Below, piece by piece: positions 1-5,541 of a stretch of 5,541 bases of DNA. The translations under genes were made by a program, and so were the position numbers. The stretch comes from Chloroflexota bacterium (GTDB taxonomy: Bacteria > Chloroflexota > Anaerolineae > UBA7937 > B3-Chlor): NCBI GenBank assembly GCA_030616025.1, contig JAUWYD010000097.1, positions 1 to 5,541 of the forward strand, given 5' to 3'. The notes beneath the pieces are model-generated. The model was given only the letters and a program-made list of their open reading frames with translations, made no database searches and was not told the DNA's origin. The number at the start of each line of letters is the position of its first letter. Within the stretch, counting starts at the first letter, position 1.

Positions 1-59
1 GCCCAGACGACGAGGATCAGTTGCGGTGAGAGCAAGATCAAGGTTTCAGCCCAGTCCAA
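1..59 (-). CDS. nuoN: NADH-quinone oxidoreductase subunit N, N-terminal fragment
   Basis: This is the first 19 codons (plus two bases) of a gene that continues past the left edge. It begins with TTG at 59-57 and reads M-D-W-A-E-T-L-I-L-L-S-P-Q-L-I-L-V-V-W. The acidic/aromatic start followed by a hydrophobic helix with a SPQL/SPEL-type motif is typical of NuoN, the antiporter-like proton-pumping subunit next to NuoK. The TTG start was chosen because a strong GGAGG lies 7 nt upstream and there is no in-frame ATG or GTG between it and the end of nuoM. The gene lies 37 nt downstream of nuoM, where nuoN sits in standard nuo operons. What is seen is only a start, a ribosome binding site and one partial helix. 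The identity rests on that short match plus gene order, so it is probable rather than proven. Confidence 0.85.
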   Translation of the reverse strand, partial: MDWAETLILLSPQLILVVW

Positions 60-66
60 TTTGGAA

Positions 67-71
67 CCTCC
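67..71 (-). promoter_or_regulatory. Shine-Dalgarno site of nuoN (decides a TTG start)
   Basis: On the minus strand the sequence reads GGAGG followed by a 7-nt spacer and then TTG at 59. It is a near-perfect anti-16S match at ideal spacing. It lies in the 37-nt gap after the nuoM stop, and it is the main reason for placing the nuoN start at the TTG rather than at a later codon. Confidence 0.85.
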
Positions 72-96
72 ATTCGTCAGAGCAACTCTCGCCGGC

Positions 97-1632
97 CTAG
101 CCGCCAATCATCAGCGACAGGGTGTGCAACAGGTTGTAGACAGTGTCGTTCATGATGTTGAGTATCGGCACCGGGTACAGACCGAACAGGCACATGAAGA
201 AGATCAACGGCGCCATACACAGCAGCTCATACCGCTCCATATCTTTCAGGCCGGCCCATTTCTCGTTGAGTGGGCCCAGGAACATACCCTGGATCACCTT
301 CCAGAGGAAGAAGGCGGCGGTAACCACCACGCCCAAGACCCCGAAGATGGTCAACAAGGGGATGATAGCAACCGCGCCACGGAAGACCATGAACTCGGCG
401 ACAAAGCCAGCCAGGCCGGGCAGTCCCAGAGAGGCCAGGCAGGTAGTGAGCATCACCGCGTAGTAGAAGGGCAGCTTGGTGCCTAGACCTCCGAAGGCCT
501 TCAGATCCCTGGTATGGGTCCGTTCATAAATCATACCCACCAGGAGGAACAAGCCTCCCGTGATGATGCCGTGAGTGAACATCTGCATTATCGCTCCGTT
601 GACCGCTATGGTCGCGCTGTCCAGGAGCGCCGGGTCAGTGCTCATGTTGAAGCCGGCGTAGGCCGCGGCGGCGACGCCCAGCATGACGTAGCCCATGTGG
701 TTGACCGAGGAGTAGGCGATGAGCTTCTTCAAGTCCCACTGGGCCATAGAGACCAGGGCGCCATAAACGATACTGATCAGGGCCAGGATGCCGACGATGG
801 GCGCATACACCTGGAACGCCTGCGGGAAGATCGGAAGGAGGACGCGTAGGAAGCCGTAGCAGCCGAGCTTAAGCAAGACGCCAGCAAGGATCACACTACC
901 CGCAGTTGGTGCTTCGACGTGAGCGTCAGGCAACCACGTGTGAAACGGGAAGAGGGGCACCTTGATGGCAAAGGCGACGAAAATGCCCCAGAAAGCCATG
1001 GCTTGCAGGGCAAAATTGTCGGAGAAGGGTTGGCGTGCCGCCATCTCGATGATGTCGAAGGTGCCTTCAGCGAAGAACATGGCGAGGATGGCCAGGAGCA
1101 TGAGCACGCTGCCGGACAGAGTATACAGGAAGAACTTGATGGCAGCGTACTCCCGGCGTTCGCCTCCCCACACACCGATCAGGAAGTACATGGGTACCAG
1201 CCCGATCTCCCAGAAGACGTAGAACAGGAAGAAATCAAGGGAGGTGAAGACCCCCATCATCCCCATCTCCAGGAGGAGGAAGAAGAAGAAGAATTCCTTG
1301 ACCCTCACTTTGATGGTGTGGGAAGAGTAATAGAGGCAGATGACGGTCAGTAGAGCGGTCAAGAAGACCATAGGCACGCTCAGACCATCCACCCCCATCC
1401 GATAATTGATGTTCAGCGAAGGTATCCACTGATACTCTTCCATGAACTGGAGGGTCGCTGCCTGGAAATCATAGTTGAACCAGACTATGATCGACAGGAT
1501 GAGAGGGATCAGGCTCACTAGAACCGAGAATAGCTTGATGGCCCTCTCCTTCTCCCTGGGTATGCCCAAAATCACCAGGGCACCCAACAGGGGTGTAAGG
1601 GTAATCAAGGTCAGAATCGGAAAGCCTTCCAT
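97..1632 (-). CDS. nuoM: NADH-quinone oxidoreductase subunit M (antiporter-like proton pump)
   Basis: This 511-residue integral membrane protein is one of the three Mrp-antiporter-like subunits of complex I and moves protons across the membrane during quinone reduction. Its length is normal for NuoM, and about 14 hydrophobic helices can be traced. Conserved proton-path residues are present: E142 in the motif FWEIGLVPMYFLIG, K224 in IKVPLFPFHTWLPDAHVEAP, K255 in LLKLG, H312 in SSVNHMGY, H354 in MFTHG and E413 in GFVAEF. E142, K224, K255 and E413 match the essential E. coli positions E144, K234, K265 and E407 by motif. The ATG start is firm: a TAA stop is the in-frame codon immediately before it, and GAGGAGGG lies 7 nt upstream. 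The stop is TAG. It follows nuoL by 31 nt and precedes nuoN by 37 nt. An odd detail is five consecutive TTC codons (F114-F118). MrpD or a hydrogenase antiporter subunit would be the alternative, but the HIJKLMN context excludes this. Confidence 0.98.
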   Translation of the reverse strand: MEGFPILTLITLTPLLGALVILGIPREKERAIKLFSVLVSLIPLILSIIVWFNYDFQAATLQFMEEYQWIPSLNINYRMGVDGLSVPMVFLTALLTVICLYYSSHTIKVRVKEFFFFFLLLEMGMMGVFTSLDFFLFYVFWEIGLVPMYFLIGVWGGERREYAAIKFFLYTLSGSVLMLLAILAMFFAEGTFDIIEMAARQPFSDNFALQAMAFWGIFVAFAIKVPLFPFHTWLPDAHVEAPTAGSVILAGVLLKLGCYGFLRVLLPIFPQAFQVYAPIVGILALISIVYGALVSMAQWDLKKLIAYSSVNHMGYVMLGVAAAAYAGFNMSTDPALLDSATIAVNGAIMQMFTHGIITGGLFLLVGMIYERTHTRDLKAFGGLGTKLPFYYAVMLTTCLASLGLPGLAGFVAEFMVFRGAVAIIPLLTIFGVLGVVVTAAFFLWKVIQGMFLGPLNEKWAGLKDMERYELLCMAPLIFFMCLFGLYPVPILNIMNDTVYNLLHTLSLMIGG

Positions 1633-1645
1633 TTATGCACCCTCC

Positions 1646-1659
1646 TCGAAGATCGAAGA
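1646..1659. repeat. Two tandem copies of a 7-nt unit in the nuoL-nuoM gap
   Basis: The plus strand carries TCGAAGA twice in a row (1646-1652 and 1653-1659), filling much of the 31-nt gap between the nuoL stop and the nuoM start. It abuts the nuoM Shine-Dalgarno sequence on the minus strand. It looks like a small tandem duplication or slippage product; no function can be assigned. Confidence 0.6.
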
Positions 1660-1663
1660 TAAC

Positions 1664-3673
1664 TCACATGTATAGGAATACACCAATCAGCAGCAGCACG
1701 CTGATCACGACGATAATCATGTAGTTCTGCACACGACCGGTTTGGATGTAGCGCAACTCCTGGCCCATGGCCGAGGTCACACGGCCCACCCCGTTGACGA
1801 TGCCATCTATGACGTAGGTGTCAAACAGCCCGCTGACCCAGGACAAGCGTTCGGTGAGCTTGCCGACAAGGTTCACGGTGCCGTCTACGATGCCTGAGTC
1901 GAACCTGAAGCAGACGTTCGCCAAGCCGATGGCGCCGCGGATGACGGTGGCATGGTAAATCTCGTCAATGTAGTACTTGTTTCTCAAGACAGTCCAGACG
2001 ATGCCCATGCGCTCCAACGGGTCTTTCTGGCCTGCCACCAGGGGCTTGCGACCGTAGATCAAGTACCCCAGGCCGATGCCTGCCAGAGCCATGGCAACGG
2101 AGATGAGCATCACTGAGGCGTTGAAGCCCACGTGGGCCAAGTGCACGTAGGGCCACTGGTGGAACTGCTCGGCCAGGAAGTGCTGGAAGGGGTTGTTGCC
2201 CAACAACGGCCCCAGGACCGGAAAGTCTGCGGGAACACCGAGCAACCCCAGCAGTGCTGCACCTACCGCCAAAACGATCAGAGGAACATACATCACTGGC
2301 GGGCTTTCGTGGGCGTGAAACTCGTCCTTGCGAGGCTCACCGGCGAAAGTGAGGCACACCTGGCGGGTCATGTAGAAGGCGGTGATAAAGGCGGCCAGGG
2401 TGCCCATCACCCAAACCACTGGGTTCTGAATAAATGCGATGGCCAGAATCTCGTCCTTGCTCCAGAACCCCGCCAGCGGCGGCACGCCTGCCAAGGCCAG
2501 CGCGCCCACTAGGAAGGTCCAAAAGGTGTATGGCATCTTCTTGCGCAGGCCGCCCATCTCCATCATGTCATTGGTGCCGACGCCGTGGATAACCGAGCCT
2601 GAGCCCAGAAACAGCAGAGCCTTGAAAAAGGCGTGGGTGATGAGGTGGAAGACGGCGGCCACGAACCCGCCAATGCCCAGGCACATGATCATGTATCCCA
2701 GTTGGCTGATGGTGGAGTAAGCAAGCACCCGCTTGATGTCGTCCTGAGCGATGGCGATGGTGGAGGCGAAGAAGGCGGTGATGGCGCCGATGGCAGCCAC
2801 CCAGGCCAGGGCCGGCATCCCGGCCAGAACCAGGAAGATGGGCATCATTCGCGCTACGAGGAACACCCCGGCGGCCACCATGGTGGCGGCGTGAATCAGC
2901 GCCGAGACCGGAGTGGGGCCTTCCATGGCGTCGGGGAGCCAGACGTGCAGCGGGAACTGGGCCGACTTCCCCACAGCACCACCGAAGACCAGCAGGGCGG
3001 TGATGAACATCAGATTGGGGTTCGTCTCCGCCAGATGCTCGACCCCCTCGAACACGGTTTCGAACCTCAGGGCACCTGTCTGTGTGTAAAGGATCACCAT
3101 ACCCAACATGAGGAGCACGTCGCCGATGCGGGTGGTGATGAAAGCCTTGAGCCCAGCCCACATCGCCTCTGGTTTCTCGAACCAGAAACCGATCAACAGA
3201 TAGGAGCAGAGCCCCATCACTTCCCACGATATGAATAACAGCAGCAAGTTGTCGGCAACCACCAGGCCCAACATGCCGGTGGCGAAGAGGCAGATGTAGG
3301 CGAAGAATCGGGAGTATCGAGGATCACCCTCCATGTAGCCCATGGAGTAGATGAAGATCATGAGGCAAACGGTGGGCACCATGAAGAGCAGAGCCACCGT
3401 CAGCGGGTCTATCTGCACACCGATGTCCAGGGTGGTAGCACCCGTGGGAATGCGTAGCAACGTTAGATGGACCGCCGGCTCTTCCGCGAAATGGGGCATC
3501 CTGGCCACAGCGTTGAAGACGATCACCATGGATAGCAGGAAGGAGATGAAGATAGCGGCCACGGCAAGATAGCTGCTCAGCTTGTTGTTCCGCCTGGTGA
3601 AGACCACGATGATCGCGAAGGTGAGCAAGGGAACAATGGGGATCAAGGGCACTAAGGTGACAAGATTTTCCAT
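1664..3673 (-). CDS. nuoL: NADH-quinone oxidoreductase subunit L (distal proton pump with lateral helix)
   Basis: This 669-residue membrane protein is the distal antiporter-like pump of complex I. It is somewhat longer than E. coli NuoL (about 613 residues). The core shows the family motifs: E151 in SWEVMGLCSYLLIGFW, D185 in TTRIGD, K236 in GKSAQFPLHVWLPDAMEGPT, H261 in LIHAATMVAAG, K314 in DDIKRVLAYSTISQLGYM, H343/H347/K351 in FHLITHAFFKALLF and K406 in GFWSKDEI. E151, K236 and K406 match the essential E. coli E144, K229 and K399 by motif. After a helix at about 521-540 comes YYIDEIYH (567-574). A long amphipathic stretch to about 645 follows, the lateral helix that runs along the membrane arm, and then a final membrane helix at 650-669. 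The lateral part holds an internal repeat (F591-T607 and F617-T633). The ATG start is firm: an in-frame TAG lies seven codons upstream with no other start between, and GAGG lies 5 nt before the ATG. The stop is TGA. The gene lies 43 nt after nuoK and 31 nt before nuoM. Confidence 0.98.
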   Translation of the reverse strand: MENLVTLVPLIPIVPLLTFAIIVVFTRRNNKLSSYLAVAAIFISFLLSMVIVFNAVARMPHFAEEPAVHLTLLRIPTGATTLDIGVQIDPLTVALLFMVPTVCLMIFIYSMGYMEGDPRYSRFFAYICLFATGMLGLVVADNLLLLFISWEVMGLCSYLLIGFWFEKPEAMWAGLKAFITTRIGDVLLMLGMVILYTQTGALRFETVFEGVEHLAETNPNLMFITALLVFGGAVGKSAQFPLHVWLPDAMEGPTPVSALIHAATMVAAGVFLVARMMPIFLVLAGMPALAWVAAIGAITAFFASTIAIAQDDIKRVLAYSTISQLGYMIMCLGIGGFVAAVFHLITHAFFKALLFLGSGSVIHGVGTNDMMEMGGLRKKMPYTFWTFLVGALALAGVPPLAGFWSKDEILAIAFIQNPVVWVMGTLAAFITAFYMTRQVCLTFAGEPRKDEFHAHESPPVMYVPLIVLAVGAALLGLLGVPADFPVLGPLLGNNPFQHFLAEQFHQWPYVHLAHVGFNASVMLISVAMALAGIGLGYLIYGRKPLVAGQKDPLERMGIVWTVLRNKYYIDEIYHATVIRGAIGLANVCFRFDSGIVDGTVNLVGKLTERLSWVSGLFDTYVIDGIVNGVGRVTSAMGQELRYIQTGRVQNYMIIVVISVLLLIGVFLYM
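1775..1903 (-). repeat. Internal protein repeat in the NuoL lateral helix (two 17-residue copies)
   Basis: Residues 591-607 and 617-633 of NuoL share the pattern F-D-x-x-[IV]-[VI]-D-G-x-V-N-x-V-G-[KR]-[LV]-T, with a 26-residue (78-nt) period. The DNA copies are 1853-1903 and 1775-1825. It is seen directly at protein level. It falls in the amphipathic segment that other NuoL structures assign to the lateral helix and its approach to the last membrane helix. Confidence 0.75.
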
Positions 3674-3716
3674 AGCTACCTCTTTACTGAACTACTCCAT
3701 CACGATGGGCGTAGCA

Positions 3717-4025
3717 TCACCACTTCATCATATCTACGTCTTCGACGATGACGGTTTCCCGGTTGCGGAAGATGGAGATGATCAGAGCCAGGCCGATGGT
3801 CGCCTCCGCTGCGGCAACTGTGATCACGAAAATGGCAAAGACCTGGCCTGTGAGCACCTCCGGCGTGATGTAGCGCCAGAAGGCGACGAGGTTGATGTTA
3901 ACTGCGTTGAGCATCAGCTCGATACCCATCAGGATGCCAATGGCGTTGCGTCGGGCCAGGGCCCCGTACAGGCCAATACAAAAAAGGATTGCTGCTACGA
4001 TCAGGTACCAACTCAGGGGTATCAT
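3717..4025 (-). CDS. nuoK: NADH-quinone oxidoreductase subunit K
   Basis: This 102-residue membrane protein belongs to the NuoK/ND4L/MrpC-like family and sits between NuoJ and NuoN, where its buried glutamates form part of the central proton path. Three hydrophobic helices are visible at about 3-22, 28-49 and 60-85. The two hallmark glutamates are present: E36 in GIELMLNAVN (E. coli E36) and E74 in AAAEATIGLAL (E. coli E72). Basic R25/R26 fall in the first loop. The tail EDVDMMKW resembles that of Chloroflexota homologues as I remember them. The start is firm: AAGGAG lies 8 nt upstream of the ATG, and the nuoJ stop codon lies in the same frame five codons upstream, with no other start between. 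The stop is TGA. It follows nuoJ after 12 nt, and 43 nt separate it from nuoL. Confidence 0.98.
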   Translation of the reverse strand: MIPLSWYLIVAAILFCIGLYGALARRNAIGILMGIELMLNAVNINLVAFWRYITPEVLTGQVFAIFVITVAAAEATIGLALIISIFRNRETVIVEDVDMMKW

Positions 4026-4033
4026 GATTGTCG

Positions 4034-4039
4034 CTCCTT
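4034..4039 (-). promoter_or_regulatory. Shine-Dalgarno site of nuoK, overlapping the nuoJ stop codon
   Basis: The minus strand reads AAGGAG, whose first two bases are also the last two bases of the nuoJ TAA stop (4040-4038), with an 8-nt spacer to the nuoK ATG. A ribosome ending nuoJ would sit on this site, which fits translational coupling of the two small membrane subunits (inference). Confidence 0.8.
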
Positions 4040-4544
4040 ACTTCTCCTCTTGCGGCTCCTCGCGCGCGATGATGATCGCTCCTATCAGGGCCATGAGTAG
4101 GAGGACAGAAGCGACCTCGAAGGGAAGGACGTAGGTGGTCAGCAGAGTCTGGCCCAGGGCCGAGACGGCATCGGTGGGAACTGCCCCATCCGACAGCTGC
4201 CAGTTTGCGGTGATGACCACCTGCACCATTACCGCCGCGAGGCAGATCACGACCAGGAGGGCGATCCACCACTGCTCGTTCCAGGCGCGGGCCGTCTTGC
4301 CCATCATCCTCTCGGTGAGCATGACGGCAAAGATGATCAGGACAGCTATGGCACCCACGTAGATCAAGACTTGAACCGCGGCCAGAAAGGTTGCCTCCAG
4401 GAGTACGAAGAAGCCGGCCACAGTGAAGAGACAGGCGATCAGTAGCAGCGCGCTGTAGAAGATGTTCTTGCTGGTGACAACCCCCACGGCTGCGCCAACG
4501 GCGACGACGGCCAAGACAAGAAAGACAACCTGCTCAACGCTCAT
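4038..4544 (-). CDS. nuoJ: NADH-quinone oxidoreductase subunit J
   Basis: This 168-residue membrane protein (ND6-like) next to NuoK and NuoH has a third helix that is thought to take part in coupling quinone chemistry to proton pumping. Five hydrophobic helices are visible at about 5-22, 28-49, 53-77, 92-112 and 137-159, the normal NuoJ count. The best conserved stretch is helix 3, QVLIYVGAIAVLIIFAVML (58-76), with the aromatic/glycine segment IYVGA that corresponds to the pi-bulge region in solved structures. The end, PFEVASVLLLMALIGAII followed by an acidic tail, is also typical. The ATG overlaps the nuoI stop as ATGA (4 nt), a common sign of translational coupling, and AAGGAGG lies 10 nt upstream inside nuoI. 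The TAA stop lies 12 nt before nuoK in the same reading frame. No anomalies are visible. Confidence 0.97.
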   Translation of the reverse strand: MSVEQVVFLVLAVVAVGAAVGVVTSKNIFYSALLLIACLFTVAGFFVLLEATFLAAVQVLIYVGAIAVLIIFAVMLTERMMGKTARAWNEQWWIALLVVICLAAVMVQVVITANWQLSDGAVPTDAVSALGQTLLTTYVLPFEVASVLLLMALIGAIIIAREEPQEEK

Positions 4545-5092
4545 GACGGCTCTGCCTCCTTCTCCTCAGGGGGCCACACTCCTTGTGGGGCATGCTTGAG
4601 GCCCGATTCCAGCATCTGGTCCAGATTGACGATCAGAGCGTCACCCTTGCTGTAGGTGCCCATCTCCAACTCCGGGGAGTGCGCCAGGGCATCCGTTGGA
4701 CAGATTTGGACGCAGAAACCACAGAACATGCAGGTGTTCATGTCGTACTCATAAACCTCGGGCACTCTTTGGTCCTGAACCTTTTCCTCTGCCCTGGTGA
4801 CTTTGATACTCTCCGTGGGACAGGCCCGCTCACACTGGCCGCAGGCGATGCACTTGGTGATGCCCTTCTCTGGATCTGTCAGTAGCACCAACGGTCCCCG
4901 ATAGCGAGGGAACATGGGCATCTTCTCTTCAGGGTATTGGATGGTGAAGGCTCCTCGTTGGGTGATGCCCATCCGCTTGTAGACCGGACCTGAGGCATAC
5001 CTTCTGGGAAACTGTCTCAAGTCCCCAGTGTAGGTGTCAATGAAACGCCTCAGAGTGACCGACAACCCTTTGAGTACTCCGTAGCCAAGCAT
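4541..5092 (-). CDS. nuoI: NADH-quinone oxidoreductase subunit I (2x[4Fe-4S] ferredoxin-like)
   Basis: This 183-residue peripheral subunit carries the two tetranuclear clusters (N6a and N6b) that pass electrons on toward cluster N2 in NuoB and the quinone. Both motifs are intact: C81-x2-C84-x2-C87-x3-C91-P92 (CIACGQCERACP) and C121-x2-C124-x2-C127-x3-C131-P132 (CMFCGFCVQICP). The 29-residue spacer between them is close to that of E. coli NuoI. The N-terminus (about 1-20) is a hydrophobic/basic helix, as expected for the part lying on the membrane surface. Residues 47-65, with FTIQYPEE, are a usual NuoI connector. The C-terminal tail is acidic (PPEEKEAEPS). The ATG is preceded by AGAAGGA with a 7-nt spacer; the stop TGA overlaps the nuoJ start. 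It follows nuoH after 89 nt, the widest gap in the window. Other 2[4Fe-4S] ferredoxins are possible by motif alone, but context and N-terminus fix it as NuoI. Confidence 0.98.
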   Translation of the reverse strand: MLGYGVLKGLSVTLRRFIDTYTGDLRQFPRRYASGPVYKRMGITQRGAFTIQYPEEKMPMFPRYRGPLVLLTDPEKGITKCIACGQCERACPTESIKVTRAEEKVQDQRVPEVYEYDMNTCMFCGFCVQICPTDALAHSPELEMGTYSKGDALIVNLDQMLESGLKHAPQGVWPPEEKEAEPS

Positions 5093-5149
5093 AGTTCAAT
5101 CCTTCTTTGACTGGTTCGCAGCCAACGCTCTAGCGCATCCGGACGGCTG

Positions 5150-5179
5150 GCCCTTCGATAAGCTCAGGGCAGGAGCCCT
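5150..5179. repeat. Inverted-repeat element of the CCCTTCGAYAAGCTCAGGG type in the nuoH-nuoI gap
   Basis: The plus strand has GCCCT at 5150-5154 and AGGGC at 5166-5170 as perfect 5-bp arms around an 11-nt centre. The core reads CCCTTCGATAAGCTCAGGG. Read on the transcribed strand, the inner bases allow two tandem G-A mismatches and then a G-C pair around a CTTAT loop, so the stem may be longer than five pairs. A second perfect pairing, AGGGC (5166-5170) with GCCCT (5175-5179) around AGGA, shares one arm with the first, so only one can form at a time. From memory, closely similar sequences recur between genes in many GC-rich and Chloroflexota genomes, like a REP-type repeat; no search was run. 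Only one copy is seen in this window. Confidence 0.65.
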
Positions 5180-5181
5180 CA

Positions 5182-5541
5182 CTATGAGCTCTCCGCCTGG
5201 GGTGAAGCGCTCCTGGGAACGAGCACCACCTCTCGCTTCTCCCGCTTCCAACCGGGATACTTGGCCAGGGCGATACAGACGATGACCACGACATTCATTG
5301 CCAAGAAGCCTATCGCACCCACCAGACTGTAGGCGGGAACCAGCTTCGCCACGAGGGCGGTGAGCATCAGGTTCGCCAGGGCCAGGGGCACCAGCGTCTT
5401 CCAGGCGAAGTTCATCAACTGGTCAATCCGCAAGCGGGGCAGAGTGGCTCTGAGCCAGATGAGCACGAAGTATAGGGCATAAGCTTTGATGAAGAACCAG
5501 GCCCACGACGGGAGTATGGGGCCCTGCCATCCTCCCAAGAA
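5182..5541 (-). CDS. nuoH: NADH-quinone oxidoreductase subunit H, C-terminal part
   Basis: These are the last 119 residues of NuoH, open at the right edge; the upstream part is outside the window. NuoH joins the membrane arm to the peripheral arm and shapes the quinone chamber. The visible segment opens with FLGGWQGP, a NuoH signature. A membrane helix follows at about 12-30, then the highly conserved IWLRATLPRLRIDQLMNFAWK (28-48), a helix at about 49-68 and a further hydrophobic segment at about 70-92. A basic and then polar tail ends in AESS. E. coli NuoH ends soon after the equivalent of the helix at 49-68, so this protein has an extra C-terminal membrane segment, as I recall for Thermus Nqo8. 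The codon at 5538-5536 (TTG) is an internal leucine, not a start, because the conserved motif continues through it. The stop is TAG. It is followed by an 89-nt gap before nuoI. Confidence 0.96.
   Translation of the reverse strand, partial: FLGGWQGPILPSWAWFFIKAYALYFVLIWLRATLPRLRIDQLMNFAWKTLVPLALANLMLTALVAKLVPAYSLVGAIGFLAMNVVVIVCIALAKYPGWKREKREVVLVPRSASPQAESS

Noticed and set aside
61..486. Plus-strand 141-aa open frame opposite the 3' end of nuoM
   Set aside because: Its composition is highly polar (Gln, His, Glu), it has no family resemblance, and it lies opposite conserved NuoM sequence, so it is a shadow frame.
919..1353. Plus-strand 144-aa open frame opposite nuoM
   Set aside because: It is antisense to conserved NuoM core motifs, has a biased composition (Glu, His, Gln, Gly) and shows no clear ribosome binding site or recognisable domain.
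2568..3238. Long open frames on both strands here (219 aa on minus, 201 aa on plus)
   Set aside because: Both lie wholly inside nuoL, whose protein matches its family across this whole stretch. Their translations are rich in His, Gly, Arg and Asp with no family motif, as expected of shadow frames in GC-rich DNA.
3697..3708. Small inverted repeat CCAT-CACG-ATGG in the nuoK-nuoL gap
   Set aside because: The stem is only four pairs (five with a two-base loop), there is no T-run, and it lies in the middle of an operon. It is too weak to call a terminator or regulator.
3582..4100. Plus-strand 172-aa open frame spanning the nuoJ-nuoK-nuoL junctions
   Set aside because: It runs antisense across three genes with firm starts and stops, and its product looks like no protein family. 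An antisense gene crossing conserved junctions is unlikely.
5093..5149. Possible internal promoter for nuoI in the widest intergenic gap
   Set aside because: No convincing -35/-10 pair was seen on the minus strand. Apart from the repeat and the Shine-Dalgarno sequence, I see nothing to support transcription starting here.
1..5541. Mobile element, CRISPR array, RNA gene or defence system
   Set aside because: The window is filled end to end by intact complex I genes with short gaps. No arrayed repeats, transposase, integrase, tRNA or rRNA sequence was recognised.

Overview
The window is an internal slice of a bacterial respiratory complex I (NADH:quinone oxidoreductase, nuo) operon. Every gene lies on the minus strand, so transcription runs from high to low coordinates. 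In that order it holds the 3' end of nuoH (5541-5182), nuoI (5092-4541), nuoJ (4544-4038), nuoK (4025-3717), nuoL (3673-1664), nuoM (1632-97) and the first 19 codons of nuoN (59-1). This H-I-J-K-L-M-N order is the classical order of the membrane half of a 14-gene nuo cluster. Both ends of the window cut through genes. No promoter or terminator was found, and none is expected inside such an operon.

How the genes work together: NuoH anchors the membrane arm to the peripheral arm and forms part of the quinone pocket. NuoI carries the two [4Fe-4S] clusters that pass electrons toward that pocket. NuoJ and NuoK form the linker region of the proton path. NuoN, NuoM and NuoL are the three antiporter-like proton-pumping subunits. 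All five complete genes keep the residues expected of working complex I: eight cluster cysteines in NuoI, two membrane glutamates in NuoK, and the Glu/Lys/His proton-path residues in NuoL and NuoM. Nothing looks broken.

Junctions are tight: H/I 89 nt, I/J overlap of 4 nt (ATGA), J/K 12 nt, K/L 43 nt, L/M 31 nt, M/N 37 nt. Each start has a purine-rich Shine-Dalgarno sequence. There is no gene-free stretch over 300 bases. The only clear non-coding structure is in the 89-nt nuoH-nuoI gap, where a small inverted repeat of the CCCTTCGAYAAGCTCAGGG type sits next to the nuoH stop codon.

Organism: a moderately GC-rich bacterium. Gene order, subunit lengths and protein style (NuoK ending in DMMKW, the NuoI N-terminus, a long NuoL) suggest an uncultured Chloroflexota member, possibly Anaerolineae-like. 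This is inferred from remembered family resemblance only; no search was run. I see no previously undescribed system here. The findings are small curiosities within an ordinary housekeeping operon.
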